NCBI RefSeq assembly: GCF_900110185.1
Contig: NZ_FOCT01000019.1
Span: 1 to 53,443, forward strand
Source of the DNA: Nitrosospira multiformis
Lineage (GTDB): Bacteria; Pseudomonadota; Gammaproteobacteria; Burkholderiales; Nitrosomonadaceae
DNA: 53,443 nt
Direction: 5' to 3'
Shown here: one piece after another, positions 18,901 to 26,520 of the stretch
Layout: each line of letters starts with the position of its first letter
Numbering within the stretch: the stretch's first letter is position 1
Notes under the pieces: generated by a model
What the model was told of the DNA's origin: nothing
The model's input: only the letters and a program-made list of their open reading frames with translations
Database searches by the model: none
Made by a program: the position numbers and the translations under genes

Positions 18901-19077
18901 ATGGATAACGAAGAAATAAAGAATATGCTTCTGAATCAAGGCAAGGCATTTGCCGAGTTTAAGAAGGCAAACGATGAGCGTCTCAAGAACCTGGAAATGA
19001 ATGTGAGCGTGTTTGCAAAGAAGACCGGGCAGCGGCAAACCCGTTCGTCCAAGCGGATACCCCTGAATAACAATTAA
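18901..19077 (+). CDS. 58-residue protein, possibly a truncated HK97-type capsid N-terminus
   Basis: The frame starts MDNEEIKNMLLNQGKAFAEF and continues with a helical, charged stretch before ending in a basic tail. This opening resembles the coiled-coil delta domain at the start of HK97-like major capsid proteins, but the capsid body is absent. If the resemblance is real, a deletion removed the head and most tail genes between here and the tape-measure gene. A weak AAGGA lies upstream. Identity is uncertain. Confidence 0.4.
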   Translation: MDNEEIKNMLLNQGKAFAEFKKANDERLKNLEMNVSVFAKKTGQRQTRSSKRIPLNNN

Positions 19078-19089
19078 GAGGAATAAGCG

Positions 19090-19296
19090 ATGAACCACTA
19101 CAGAGACTGGATGATGGCCTTCTACCAAAACAGGATCATGAACGACAAGAATGCCGGGCCCCTTCCTGACGCCCGCTCATTGGTAGCAAGGAGGAAGCTT
19201 GTTCTTGCCCTTGATCAAGGGGGCGGGCAAAGAAGGCGGAATTATCAAATATCAAGGCCAAAAGCCTTTTTCAACCATAAGGAAACATCGAAATGA
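19090..19296 (+). CDS. Small hypothetical basic protein
   Basis: A 68-residue protein starting 12 bases after the previous stop, with AGAGGA upstream. It is rich in Arg and Lys (SLVARRKLVLAL, GGGQRRRNYQISRP) and has no recognised family. Its stop overlaps the next ATG (ATGA), which supports real translation. Confidence 0.5.
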   Translation: MNHYRDWMMAFYQNRIMNDKNAGPLPDARSLVARRKLVLALDQGGGQRRRNYQISRPKAFFNHKETSK

Positions 19297-19976
19297 AGAA
19301 TAAAGCTGTTGCACTACCCAAGATTTCGGACAACAAGGAATACGCTGCTGCAAGCAACAAACTATCTGATTTACGGCTTCAACTGATTGAGGCGGAAGAA
19401 AAGAGAGACGCAATTCTGATCGATATGCATTTTGGAAAAGGGCAACCGCAACGCAGCCCCATTCAAGAAGCGGCAGAGAAGATGCTGGAAGAGGGGTCAA
19501 GTCCTGAAACCACCGATGAAGCGAAATTGCTGGAGAGTTATCAAGATCTGATCACGCGTATTTCGGTCATCAAGGCTGCTATTCGACTTCAGGAACAGGT
19601 AGTCATGGATAAGCGGTCTGCGGCATCGCTTGAGGTCGTAGAGCGATTCCGGCCGGTACACCATGAGAACGTTCGCAAGATTGTTGCAAAGCTCAAGGAA
19701 CTGGACGAGGCGCTGACTGCTGAAGCGGATTTACGGGAAGGATTGTCTCTTGCAGGTTTCGCGGCAGGGGGACTTACACCCATGTGCATCCTGGAATTAG
19801 GATCTCTGAAGGACCCCAACTCCTGTGTCTATCGTTATCTCATGGAGGCGTTCCGGGAGGGTTTTATTGACCAGAGCGAGCTCCCCGAGAATTTTCCGAA
19901 AATGACTCGGGAACCGAAGAATCCCGTAAGCAAGGCACTGAAGACCAGGCTCAATGCCTTGATAGAGGCGGCATAA
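19293..19976 (+). CDS. Hypothetical coiled-coil protein of phage origin
   Basis: A 227-residue protein dominated by helices. A Lys/Glu-rich coiled coil spans residues ~20-50 and another 80-130, and a short hydrophobic segment lies near 153-165 (GLSLAGFAAGGLTP). It is directly upstream of the tape-measure gene, separated by a terminator, and coupled to the preceding small gene. In tailed phages this position usually holds tail assembly chaperones, but this sequence does not look like one. Unknown. Confidence 0.55.
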   Translation: MKNKAVALPKISDNKEYAAASNKLSDLRLQLIEAEEKRDAILIDMHFGKGQPQRSPIQEAAEKMLEEGSSPETTDEAKLLESYQDLITRISVIKAAIRLQEQVVMDKRSAASLEVVERFRPVHHENVRKIVAKLKELDEALTAEADLREGLSLAGFAAGGLTPMCILELGSLKDPNSCVYRYLMEAFREGFIDQSELPENFPKMTREPKNPVSKALKTRLNALIEAA

Positions 19977-20019
19977 GGGATGCATATCGATCAACGAGTC
20001 GCGCATATTTCAAAAAGGA

Positions 20020-20046
20020 ACCCTGGCCTAATAGCTGGGGTTTTTT
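20020..20046 (+). terminator. Rho-independent terminator before the tape-measure gene
   Basis: The stem ACCCTGGC/GCTGGGGT (two G-U type pairs) has a 6-base loop and is followed by six T. It lies 25 bases before the tape-measure ATG. Confidence 0.7.
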
Positions 20047-20071
20047 ATGAACAATTAAAGGAAATGAAAAA

Positions 20072-23000
20072 ATGAACGGAAACATCGGCACTCTGACAAT
20101 CGAGATGGCGGCGAACATTGCCCGGTTGCAACGGGACATGGATCGCGCCAAGAGCGTCGTCAGCCGGTCCGTTTCGCAGATACGCAATCTCGTCAGCGGC
20201 CTTTTTGCCGGAATGTTCGCCATGGTCAGCATAGGCGAACTCGGGAAGATGGCCGATGCTGTTTCAAACATGGACGCTCGTCTACGGCTTGCCACAAAGA
20301 GCCAGGCAGAGTTTGCCAAAGCGCAGGAGGATATTCAACGGATCGCTCAAAGCACAAAAGGGCCGCTGGAAGCAACAGCCAATCTCTACACTCGTATCGC
20401 CCAGGCGCTGCCTGATACCGTTGACAGACAGCGTAAGGCGGCAGATACAAGCCATGCGCTTGCTCTCAGCCTGAGAATATCCGGCGCAACAGCGGAAGAA
20501 TCAGCATCTGCAATGCTGCAATTCTCGCAAGCCGTTGCATCAGGCGTAATGCGCGGCGAAGAATTTAATTCCGTCAACGAGGCTGCTCCGCGTGTCATGC
20601 AGGCATTGGCTGACGCGATAGGCGTGCCTGTCGGACAGCTGCGCGAGATGGCGCATCAAGGGAAGCTCACGACCGATATTTTGGTTGAGGGCCTCGGTTC
20701 GCAACTACCCAAACTACTGAAAGAAGCGGAAACGCTGCCGAATACCATCGGCACGTCATGGCAGGCAGTGCGAAACGAATTGCTGTTGACGGTAGGCGAA
20801 ATTGACAAAATTACCGGCGCAAGCAGAAAAGCCGCCGAAGGGATCAGCCTGATTGCCAAGGCGCTTAATGGATTGAGAGGCGCGTTTGGGGGTGGTGGCG
20901 ACTTGTTTGGGTGGATGATAGCAACTCCCGAAGAACAGGCAAACGCTGCCGCAACCGTTGCCAACTTAGAGCAAAAAGTCGCGCGAATGAAAAAGATGCG
21001 CGACGAGCTATCGGCGCCCACGGCGGCCAACTGGATAAATGATTTTGTATTTGGCGATGTAAGGGACCTCAATACTCAGATCGCCATAATTGAAAAAAAG
21101 ATAGCGCATCTCAGTGCGTTATCGAAAACAGCGGCGCTAGCGGAAGAGGCTGCAACCGATCCCGCTGCAGGCATGAAAAAACTGCTGGCCGAAGCTGAAG
21201 CCAAGGCAAAAGCTGCGGAAGCTGCAAAAGAAGCGGAGAAAGCCGCAAAGGCTGCAATAGCGGCTGCAAAAGCATCTGAGAAAGCCGCCAACGATCACAT
21301 TATCAGTCTCCACCAGGAAACAGAAGCGATCGGCCTGAATGCTGTCCAGGTCAAGTTGCTTGCTGCTGCTCGTGCCGCAGCTGCCGCGCCTCTGGAATCT
21401 CAGCGTGTCGCAATCATGGCGTCTGCTCAAGCGTGGGCAGAAGCGACTATCGCGCAGGAAGAAAACGTAGAGGCTGCGAGACGGCTCGAAGCGGAAGAGA
21501 AGAAACGTCTCGATGGTTACGCTTCCTTGATTGCCGCAGACGAAAAATCCCTCGAATCCCTCAAGCAGAAAAACGCTCTCCTAGAGTATGGAGCGGCAGC
21601 TGTAGCTGAGATGGGGCAGGCCGATCTGCAAGCCGCGCTCGACCGCGCATGGGCGGCTGACAATATCGACATCAAGGTGATCGATATGCTCGAGCGCAGA
21701 CTTGAGCTATCGAAGCAACTTTCGGCAGAGGCGAAGAGAGGAGAGGCGCTAGAAGCCGCGAAGAATGCAGCAAAAGCGGCATCAGATGCTTGGCAGAACG
21801 CCGCGCGAGACATAAACCGCTCGCTTACAGACGCTCTCCTGCGCGGGTTTGAGTCTGGGAAGGGGTTTGCCGAAAACTTTAGAGACAGCCTCAAGAACAT
21901 GTTTCAGACGCTGATACTACGACCTGTTATCGACATCGTTCTGTCACCGATGAGCCGGGCAATTATGGGCGTGATGGGCGGGACAGCCGCAGGAACGGCA
22001 AGTGCCGCAACCGGGGGTGGAGCCTCATCCATTCTTAGTGCGCTTGGCGGCGGGTTGACAAGCGGCCTGAGCAGCATTGTATCTGGCTTGGGTTCCGTCT
22101 TCGGATCAAGTGCGGTTAGCGCATTTGGAGCGGGGATAGGCATGAGCAGTAGCGCGGCTGCTGGTGCTGCCGGAGCTTACGGAGCCGCGGGAATGTCCGG
22201 TATCGGTTCCGCTATATCGATGGGCTCGATGCTCGGCACAGCGGCGCCGTTCATCGGCGCAATGATGGCCGCCGGATCGCTCAGTAGCATGTTCGGTTCC
22301 GGTAAAAAGATATTCGGCATTAAGGGTGACAGTCCCCTGAATTTCATTGCGCCAATCATTGGTATTGCTGCCGGACTGTTTGGGAAAGGTCCCAAAAGGT
22401 TCGGCTCCGCAGAACTGACCGGAAACTTCCTGGAGGATGGCTTTCACGGCGAATTTCAAGCCGACTGGACTCGTAAGGTCGGTCTTTTCGGAGGCAAGAA
22501 ACGAGGTCGTCGGGGACTCGGTATCGAGCGGGATCAGCTCGACGCGGTGAACGGCATCATGTTCGGGGTCATGGACGTGTTCGACTCTCTGGCTGACACG
22601 GCCGGGGACGCTACCCGCTCCCTCTCCGGTTGGAATTTTGCCGTCAAGAACCAGATTGAAACGGAAGAACAGCGAGCGCAGCTCGCGACAGACCTTGCGA
22701 ACTCGCTCGGCGCGCACCTGATCCCGGAGCTTGTCGAGCTCCAGCGTACCGGCGAATCGCTTGCAGATACGGCTGCCCGGGTGCAGGCGGAATACGTCCT
22801 GGTCAATGCCGCCCTGGACTTGACCGGCCAAAGGCTAAACCAGATCGGTCTTGCATCCATCGGACTACGTGACAACCTCGTGCAACTGCTCGGTGGCCTG
22901 CAAAACGCTGGCTCATTGCTGCAACCCTTCTTCGAAGGTTTCTATACCGACGCTGAACGCGCTGCCAGCACATCCCGGCTAATGAATGCCGAACTGAAAA

Positions 23001-23623
23001 GACTCGGCATCGCCACGCTACCAGCTACACGCGAGCAATTCCGCGCACTGGTCGAAGCGCAGGACCTGAACACGCAGGCAGGGCAGGGAATGTTCGCTGC
23101 GCTGTTGCGCCTCGCGCCAGCATTTGCCTCTGTAACCGATGCTATGGGACAGGCGGCTGCCGATGCGGAAGCAGAGGCGAAGCGTATCCGCGACTCGATG
23201 CAATTGCTGACAACCGACTCTTTTGCGACAAAATTTGAGTACGAACGGTATCTGCAACTCGCCGCGAATGCAGGGGTGACTGGCGCGCAACCGGAGCAGG
23301 TATTCGAGGCGCCTCCCGCTAAGGTTTTTCCGAGCTTCGCCGTCGGCACGAACTCACTACCGCAGGACATGACGATCAATGCCCATGCCGGGGAGCGCAT
23401 CATTCCGGCCGCCGATAACCGTGAACTCATGCAGAGACTGCGTGAGCCGAACGAGAGCGCGAAAGCTATGGCTGACGAGATCAAGCAATTGCGTTCTGAA
23501 CTGAAAGCTGCGCATCTTGCTATCGCCCGCAATACAGCGAGTACCGCGAAGACAACAGATAGGATGCTAAGGCTCTCAGAAGAATGGAATGTAGAGGGAA
23601 TGCCAAGGGAGCGAGCAATCTGA
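20072..23623 (+). CDS. Phage tail tape-measure protein
   Basis: At 1183 residues this is the longest gene of the island. The N-terminal ~230 residues match the tape-measure N-terminal domain (MAANIARLQRDMDRAKSVV, then KGPLEATANLYTRIAQALP and the FNSVNEAAPRVMQALADAI segment). The middle has a long Ala/Lys-rich coiled coil (~365-410), then a Gly/Ala/Ser-rich hydrophobic section (~630-745) typical of the part that inserts into the host membrane. It sets tail length in siphophages. It is intact, yet no other tail genes lie nearby, so it is an isolated relic or has been kept for another reason. Confidence 0.92.
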   Translation: MNGNIGTLTIEMAANIARLQRDMDRAKSVVSRSVSQIRNLVSGLFAGMFAMVSIGELGKMADAVSNMDARLRLATKSQAEFAKAQEDIQRIAQSTKGPLEATANLYTRIAQALPDTVDRQRKAADTSHALALSLRISGATAEESASAMLQFSQAVASGVMRGEEFNSVNEAAPRVMQALADAIGVPVGQLREMAHQGKLTTDILVEGLGSQLPKLLKEAETLPNTIGTSWQAVRNELLLTVGEIDKITGASRKAAEGISLIAKALNGLRGAFGGGGDLFGWMIATPEEQANAAATVANLEQKVARMKKMRDELSAPTAANWINDFVFGDVRDLNTQIAIIEKKIAHLSALSKTAALAEEAATDPAAGMKKLLAEAEAKAKAAEAAKEAEKAAKAAIAAAKASEKAANDHIISLHQETEAIGLNAVQVKLLAAARAAAAAPLESQRVAIMASAQAWAEATIAQEENVEAARRLEAEEKKRLDGYASLIAADEKSLESLKQKNALLEYGAAAVAEMGQADLQAALDRAWAADNIDIKVIDMLERRLELSKQLSAEAKRGEALEAAKNAAKAASDAWQNAARDINRSLTDALLRGFESGKGFAENFRDSLKNMFQTLILRPVIDIVLSPMSRAIMGVMGGTAAGTASAATGGGASSILSALGGGLTSGLSSIVSGLGSVFGSSAVSAFGAGIGMSSSAAAGAAGAYGAAGMSGIGSAISMGSMLGTAAPFIGAMMAAGSLSSMFGSGKKIFGIKGDSPLNFIAPIIGIAAGLFGKGPKRFGSAELTGNFLEDGFHGEFQADWTRKVGLFGGKKRGRRGLGIERDQLDAVNGIMFGVMDVFDSLADTAGDATRSLSGWNFAVKNQIETEEQRAQLATDLANSLGAHLIPELVELQRTGESLADTAARVQAEYVLVNAALDLTGQRLNQIGLASIGLRDNLVQLLGGLQNAGSLLQPFFEGFYTDAERAASTSRLMNAELKRLGIATLPATREQFRALVEAQDLNTQAGQGMFAALLRLAPAFASVTDAMGQAAADAEAEAKRIRDSMQLLTTDSFATKFEYERYLQLAANAGVTGAQPEQVFEAPPAKVFPSFAVGTNSLPQDMTINAHAGERIIPAADNRELMQRLREPNESAKAMADEIKQLRSELKAAHLAIARNTASTAKTTDRMLRLSEEWNVEGMPRERAI

Positions 23624-23632
23624 TAATTCAGG

Positions 23633-23725
23633 TCGGGGGTGGATCAAAAGTCTAGATCCCTCCCCTTGGACACCGTGCGCCTAGTCAGATTTTCATTTCC
23701 ACAAAATAGAAACTCAGAATTATGG
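23633..23725 (+). repeat. cos-like repeat, copy A
   Basis: It consists of a G-rich run, AAAAGTCTAG, a pyrimidine-rich spacer, GGACACCGTGCGC, and then TTTTCATTTCCACAAAAT. It aligns almost base by base with copy C (26290-26380), and its core also matches copy B (26061-26112). In HK97-like phages such a block lies between the HNH and terminase genes at the packaging origin; identification as cos is inferred. Confidence 0.5.
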
Positions 23726-23742
23726 CAGGACGACCGATTATC

Positions 23743-23946
23743 CTAATCATCATTGGAATAGGTAACGCGTTCTGTTTCTGGCTGTGGGATGTAGTTTTTT
23801 TCAAGATCAATAGCTGGGTACTCCGCTTTTATCCTCTGAACTACTTTGGTTATTACCTGATCACGGTTAGCGCCGCTATCAACATAAGTCCCCAGCGGCT
23901 TATTTGATACGACTTTTGGTTGATACGTTACTTTCCATCTTTCCAT
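23743..23946 (-). CDS. Small hypothetical protein
   Basis: A 67-residue minus-strand frame with ordinary soluble composition (MERWKVTYQPKVVSNKPLG, then a charged tail ending in TYSNDD). The overlapping plus-strand frame is implausibly hydrophobic and looks like its shadow. No clear ribosome site is visible. If real, it is convergent with the tape-measure gene. Confidence 0.35.
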   Translation of the reverse strand: MERWKVTYQPKVVSNKPLGTYVDSGANRDQVITKVVQRIKAEYPAIDLEKNYIPQPETERVTYSNDD

Positions 23947-24106
23947 ATGCCATCGGATCGTAATAGGTCATCAATGTACTATAGAAGGAAAAGTGGGAGG
24001 GGGAGGGGGAGGACAAATCTCTACCTCTTTCCGCTCTAGAGCACGCTCGGGGCCTTCCTTTCATAAACGTAATCAATTTTTCTAAAATTGAGGATAAAGA
24101 CCACCA

Positions 24107-24131
24107 AACCCGCCTAGAGCGGGTTTTTTAT
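24107..24131 (+). terminator. Rho-independent terminator
   Basis: AACCCGC-CTAGA-GCGGGTT followed by a T run at 24124-24131. The 160 bases upstream hold no convincing gene. Confidence 0.8.
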
Positions 24132-24261
24132 TACCCTCTCAGAAGTCGGAAATTCTTACAGGAATGGTCTCATAAACAAAACAGTTATCTTATTTCAATC
24201 ACTTCCAAGAGGGTACGATTATTGCTTCTTTAAAAATCCCAATAATAAACAAGAGGGATTT

Positions 24262-24771
24262 ATGAAAACAAATATGGTGCATAGCGATACTCAGCTTCAC
24301 GCCTCCTGTTCTTCATGCGGGGCGCTATTTAGGTCTAAGCGTGTTCGAATTGCGGGCAACACCAAAGGTATTGCCTTTCTAAATAATAAAGAAACATGTC
24401 TGTTCTGCGGCGCGTTAGCAGACATTCAAGAAGGAACGTTTGATATGGTTAACGGTGTTCTTCGTATGGTTCGCGATGCAACATTAACCAGACAAATGTG
24501 TTCAAGATTGGAGAGCTTGGCGATAAAGGCTTATACGGAAAAAATACCTACAGAAAATCTACTAAGAGAAATCAAGGAAATTAGCCCATCTCTTGGGCAG
24601 CAATTTCCAAAGATGCCCATCTATACATTTCTCTTGGTGCTAGTAGCGGCCTCACGATCCTGTACTTTTAGTTTTGAAAATAAACTTGAAATAAAACTAG
24701 ATGCAAATCAGCTTGTTTCCCAGATCCAGGACCGAGATCCCGCTTCAATCATTTATAGCAAGATTAAATAG
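24262..24771 (+). CDS. Hypothetical protein with zinc-ribbon-like CxxC pairs
   Basis: A 169-residue protein with a good AGAGGG ribosome site. Two CxxC knuckles are present: CSSC near residue 17 and CLFC near residue 50. Together they could bind one zinc ion. The rest is helical with a hydrophobic stretch (PIYTFLLVLVAASRS) near residue 118. The base composition is AT-rich compared with the core genes, consistent with recent transfer. A strong terminator follows at 24779. Function unknown. Confidence 0.65.
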   Translation: MKTNMVHSDTQLHASCSSCGALFRSKRVRIAGNTKGIAFLNNKETCLFCGALADIQEGTFDMVNGVLRMVRDATLTRQMCSRLESLAIKAYTEKIPTENLLREIKEISPSLGQQFPKMPIYTFLLVLVAASRSCTFSFENKLEIKLDANQLVSQIQDRDPASIIYSKIK

Positions 24772-24778
24772 CTTCAGC

Positions 24779-24806
24779 CCTCCGTGTATTCTTGCACGGA
24801 GGTTTT
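24779..24806 (+). terminator. Rho-independent terminator
   Basis: A perfect 8-bp stem CCTCCGTG/CACGGAGG with loop TATTCTTG, followed by TTTT. It ends the 24262-24771 gene. Confidence 0.8.
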
Positions 24807-24929
24807 CCCTCCCTCTTCTCGCATCTTTAGCCACTTCGCATCCGCCTAAACCAGCCCCGAGCAGGTTTTTGTTATCTGCTATATTGAAATGGCAGGGTAG
24901 ACAGCTCCCTGCCTTTACGCTCCCTTTTT

Positions 24930-24955
24930 AACCCGCTTCGGCGGGTTTTATTTTT
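24930..24955 (+). terminator. Rho-independent terminator
   Basis: AACCCGC-TTCG-GCGGGTT with a stable UUCG tetraloop and a T-rich tail, placed just before the HTH gene. Confidence 0.8.
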
Positions 24956-24969
24956 ACCTCTTCGTCCTC

Positions 24970-25242
24970 ATGACCTACCTAACTTTTAAAGACATAGCGA
25001 AGGAGCTGCAGGTGTCTCTCCGCACTGTCTCACGCATGGTCGCCGATGGGCTGCCCGTCATCCATGTACACGGAAGAATTTACCGTGTACACAGGGATGC
25101 GCTTGATCAGTTTCTAAAGCAAAGGACAGGTGCTGCATCTCCCTCTGAGCAGAATTGGCGGCGCAGTTATACTTCAAAATACAGTGCGGCTGAAATCGAA
25201 CTTCTTGCGATGCGGGAGAAGAGGCGGCAAAAAAATAACTGA
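24970..25242 (+). CDS. Excisionase/MerR-like helix-turn-helix protein
   Basis: A 90-residue DNA-binding protein. Residues 1-50 form a winged helix of the AlpA/excisionase type (TFKDIAKELQVSLRTVSRMV, followed by the wing HVHGRIYRVHRDALDQFL). The basic C-terminal tail probably adds DNA contacts. In an integrase-bearing island the natural role is recombination directionality or transcription control. Its distance from the integrase (about 11 kb) is unusual for a classical xis, so regulation of late genes is also possible. Confidence 0.75.
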   Translation: MTYLTFKDIAKELQVSLRTVSRMVADGLPVIHVHGRIYRVHRDALDQFLKQRTGAASPSEQNWRRSYTSKYSAAEIELLAMREKRRQKNN

Positions 25243-25270
25243 AATCTAAGTCAGACGTCCTTCGCCCAAT

Positions 25271-25367
25271 TAGTCGTGAGTGCGATAACCGCGACGGCCA
25301 GCGGCAGCTGCTCCAATAGCTGGCGCTGATGAAACAAGACACCCTCGGCCTGAAACCGGGGGTTTTT
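25271..25367 (+). terminator. Repeat unit plus terminator before the lipoprotein gene
   Basis: Bases 25271-25320 resemble 28781-28831 (shared GTGCGATAACC-CGAC-GCCAGC core). The hairpin CCCTCGG/CCGGGGG (25342-25348 with 25356-25362) and T5 then form a terminator. The repeated part could be the 3' end of a spanin-like lysis gene (ECDNRDGQRQLL in one frame), but no complete gene is present. Confidence 0.5.
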
Positions 25368-25434
25368 GTTGGGCCGGGGGTGGGTAAATAGAGTTGATAC
25401 AATGGCTCTCCCAATAAACAAAGAGGGATGCGTC

Positions 25435-25716
25435 ATGAAGTATCACATCACTGTTATTCTGTGCGTGCTCCTGTATGCATGCGCAGCACAGCAACAAATG
25501 ATTTTAAGTAAGCCTGGCGGTGATCCTGTTCAGCGTCACAAAGACCTGACGGAGTGTGAATTCGAGGCAGCAAAGGCAACAGCAAGCGCGAGCAGTGCGG
25601 TGATGTATGACGTGAGGGAAGCGGTAGTACATGATGCAATGATACGTGAGAGAAAAGAGCAACTCATATCGATGTGTATGCTGGCACGTGGATACACATA
25701 CGAGCCGCTACAGTAG
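25435..25716 (+). CDS. Small lipoprotein of phage origin
   Basis: A 93-residue protein with a basic start, a hydrophobic helix (ITVILCVLLYAC) and a lipobox ending at Cys-16, so it should be lipidated and membrane-anchored. The mature part is charged and helical with two further Cys residues. It has an AGAGGG ribosome site and a terminator downstream. It sits between a possible lysis-gene remnant and the HNH gene, so a superinfection-exclusion or lysis-accessory role is conceivable but unproven. Confidence 0.65.
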   Translation: MKYHITVILCVLLYACAAQQQMILSKPGGDPVQRHKDLTECEFEAAKATASASSAVMYDVREAVVHDAMIRERKEQLISMCMLARGYTYEPLQ

Positions 25717-25727
25717 AGATTAAAACA

Positions 25728-25761
25728 GCCCATCGAGTCCACCTTATACGTGGGCTTTTTT
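25728..25761 (+). terminator. Rho-independent terminator after the lipoprotein gene
   Basis: GCCCA and TGGGC pair around an 18-base loop and are followed by six T. Confidence 0.65.
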
Positions 25762-25768
25762 ATTGCCC

Positions 25769-26149
25769 ATGAAGCTGGTAACCCTTAAGCCCCGGCTCGG
25801 CACTATAGGCACATCAAGAGTGCAGACGCTTCAGTCTGTGCGTCCCGGTATCGTTGAGCGCAAACGAGGTAGTGCTGGCGTCAAGGAAAGAGAGAGCATT
25901 AAGCGTCGAGACTGCGGCGTATGTCAGTCATGCGGACGACTCGGGAGAGTAGTGGATCACATCGTTCCCTTATGGGCTGGTGGATCAGACGATGAAAGCA
26001 ACAAGCAGTTGTTGTGCGATTCGTGCCACGACGCCAAGACGAAACGAGAGGCGACACAGAGGGCCGGGGGCGGGCAAAAGTCTACAGCTTTCCTGCTTGG
26101 ACACCGCGCGCCTTCCCACGCAGACAAAAAATCCCATATTTCAAATTGA
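25769..26149 (+). CDS. HNH endonuclease of phage packaging type
   Basis: A 126-residue protein with the HNH fold: CQSC knuckle, VVDHIVPLWAGG (first catalytic His), the Asn in DDESNKQLLC, and the CDSCHDAKT zinc/His motif. Phage HNH enzymes of this kind lie beside the terminase genes and take part in cos cleavage with the terminase. Here no terminase follows. The last 30 codons overlap cos-like copy B. I prefer the ATG at 25769 to a TTG six bases earlier. Confidence 0.85.
   Translation: MKLVTLKPRLGTIGTSRVQTLQSVRPGIVERKRGSAGVKERESIKRRDCGVCQSCGRLGRVVDHIVPLWAGGSDDESNKQLLCDSCHDAKTKREATQRAGGGQKSTAFLLGHRAPSHADKKSHISN
26061..26112 (+). repeat. cos-like repeat, copy B (inside the HNH gene end)
   Basis: GGGCCGGGGGCGGGCAAAAG then TCTA, a spacer, and GGACACCGCGCGC. 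It shares the core of copies A and C but lacks their TTTTCATTT tail. Confidence 0.5.
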
Positions 26150-26289
26150 ATTCAAATGGTAGGGTATAGAAGGTAAGAAAGCCATTGATTTATTTAAATA
26201 AAAGCTCATCTTGATTTTTCAATTACGAAATCAAGTTTCAGCAAATGGCGGGTGTGAGAGATAAGAGTGGCGGGCCACACAACCCGAAT

Positions 26290-26380
26290 ATAGGGGGGCG
26301 GGCAAAAAGTCTAGGGCATGTGCCTAGGACACCGTGCGCTTAACCATTTTTTCATTTCCACAAAATGAAAAATTCAAAAA
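26290..26380 (+). repeat. cos-like repeat, copy C
   Basis: A G-rich run, GGGCAAAAAGTCTAGG, then GGACACCGTGCGC, then the near-palindrome TTTTCATTTCCACAAAATG followed by AAAA. A short frame at 26244 (MAGVRDKSGGPHNPN) just before it resembles the start of small-terminase proteins but ends within this repeat. Confidence 0.5.
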
Positions 26381-26452
26381 AGAGGTTATCAGCGGGGCAT
26401 ATATCAAAGACGTGATTAAAGCAGAAGGTGACCCATCAATTAATCGCGACTT

Positions 26453-26520
26453 GTATAGAAAAACGCCTTACCCTTTACATATGTTTGTTAACATGTATAT
26501 CAATTTGCCATTTTCTATAC
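26453..26520. repeat. Perfect 10-base inverted repeat upstream of the Fic gene
   Basis: GTATAGAAAA at 26453-26462 and TTTTCTATAC at 26511-26520 are exact reverse complements, with 48 bases between and the second arm touching the start codon. An imperfect dyad (ACATATGTT and AACATGTAT) sits in the loop. It may be an operator or an mRNA structure hiding the start. Confidence 0.6.

Noticed and set aside
23722..23907. Plus-strand 61-residue very hydrophobic frame
   Set aside because: Composition looks like the complement of the more plausible minus-strand gene, and no ribosome site is present.
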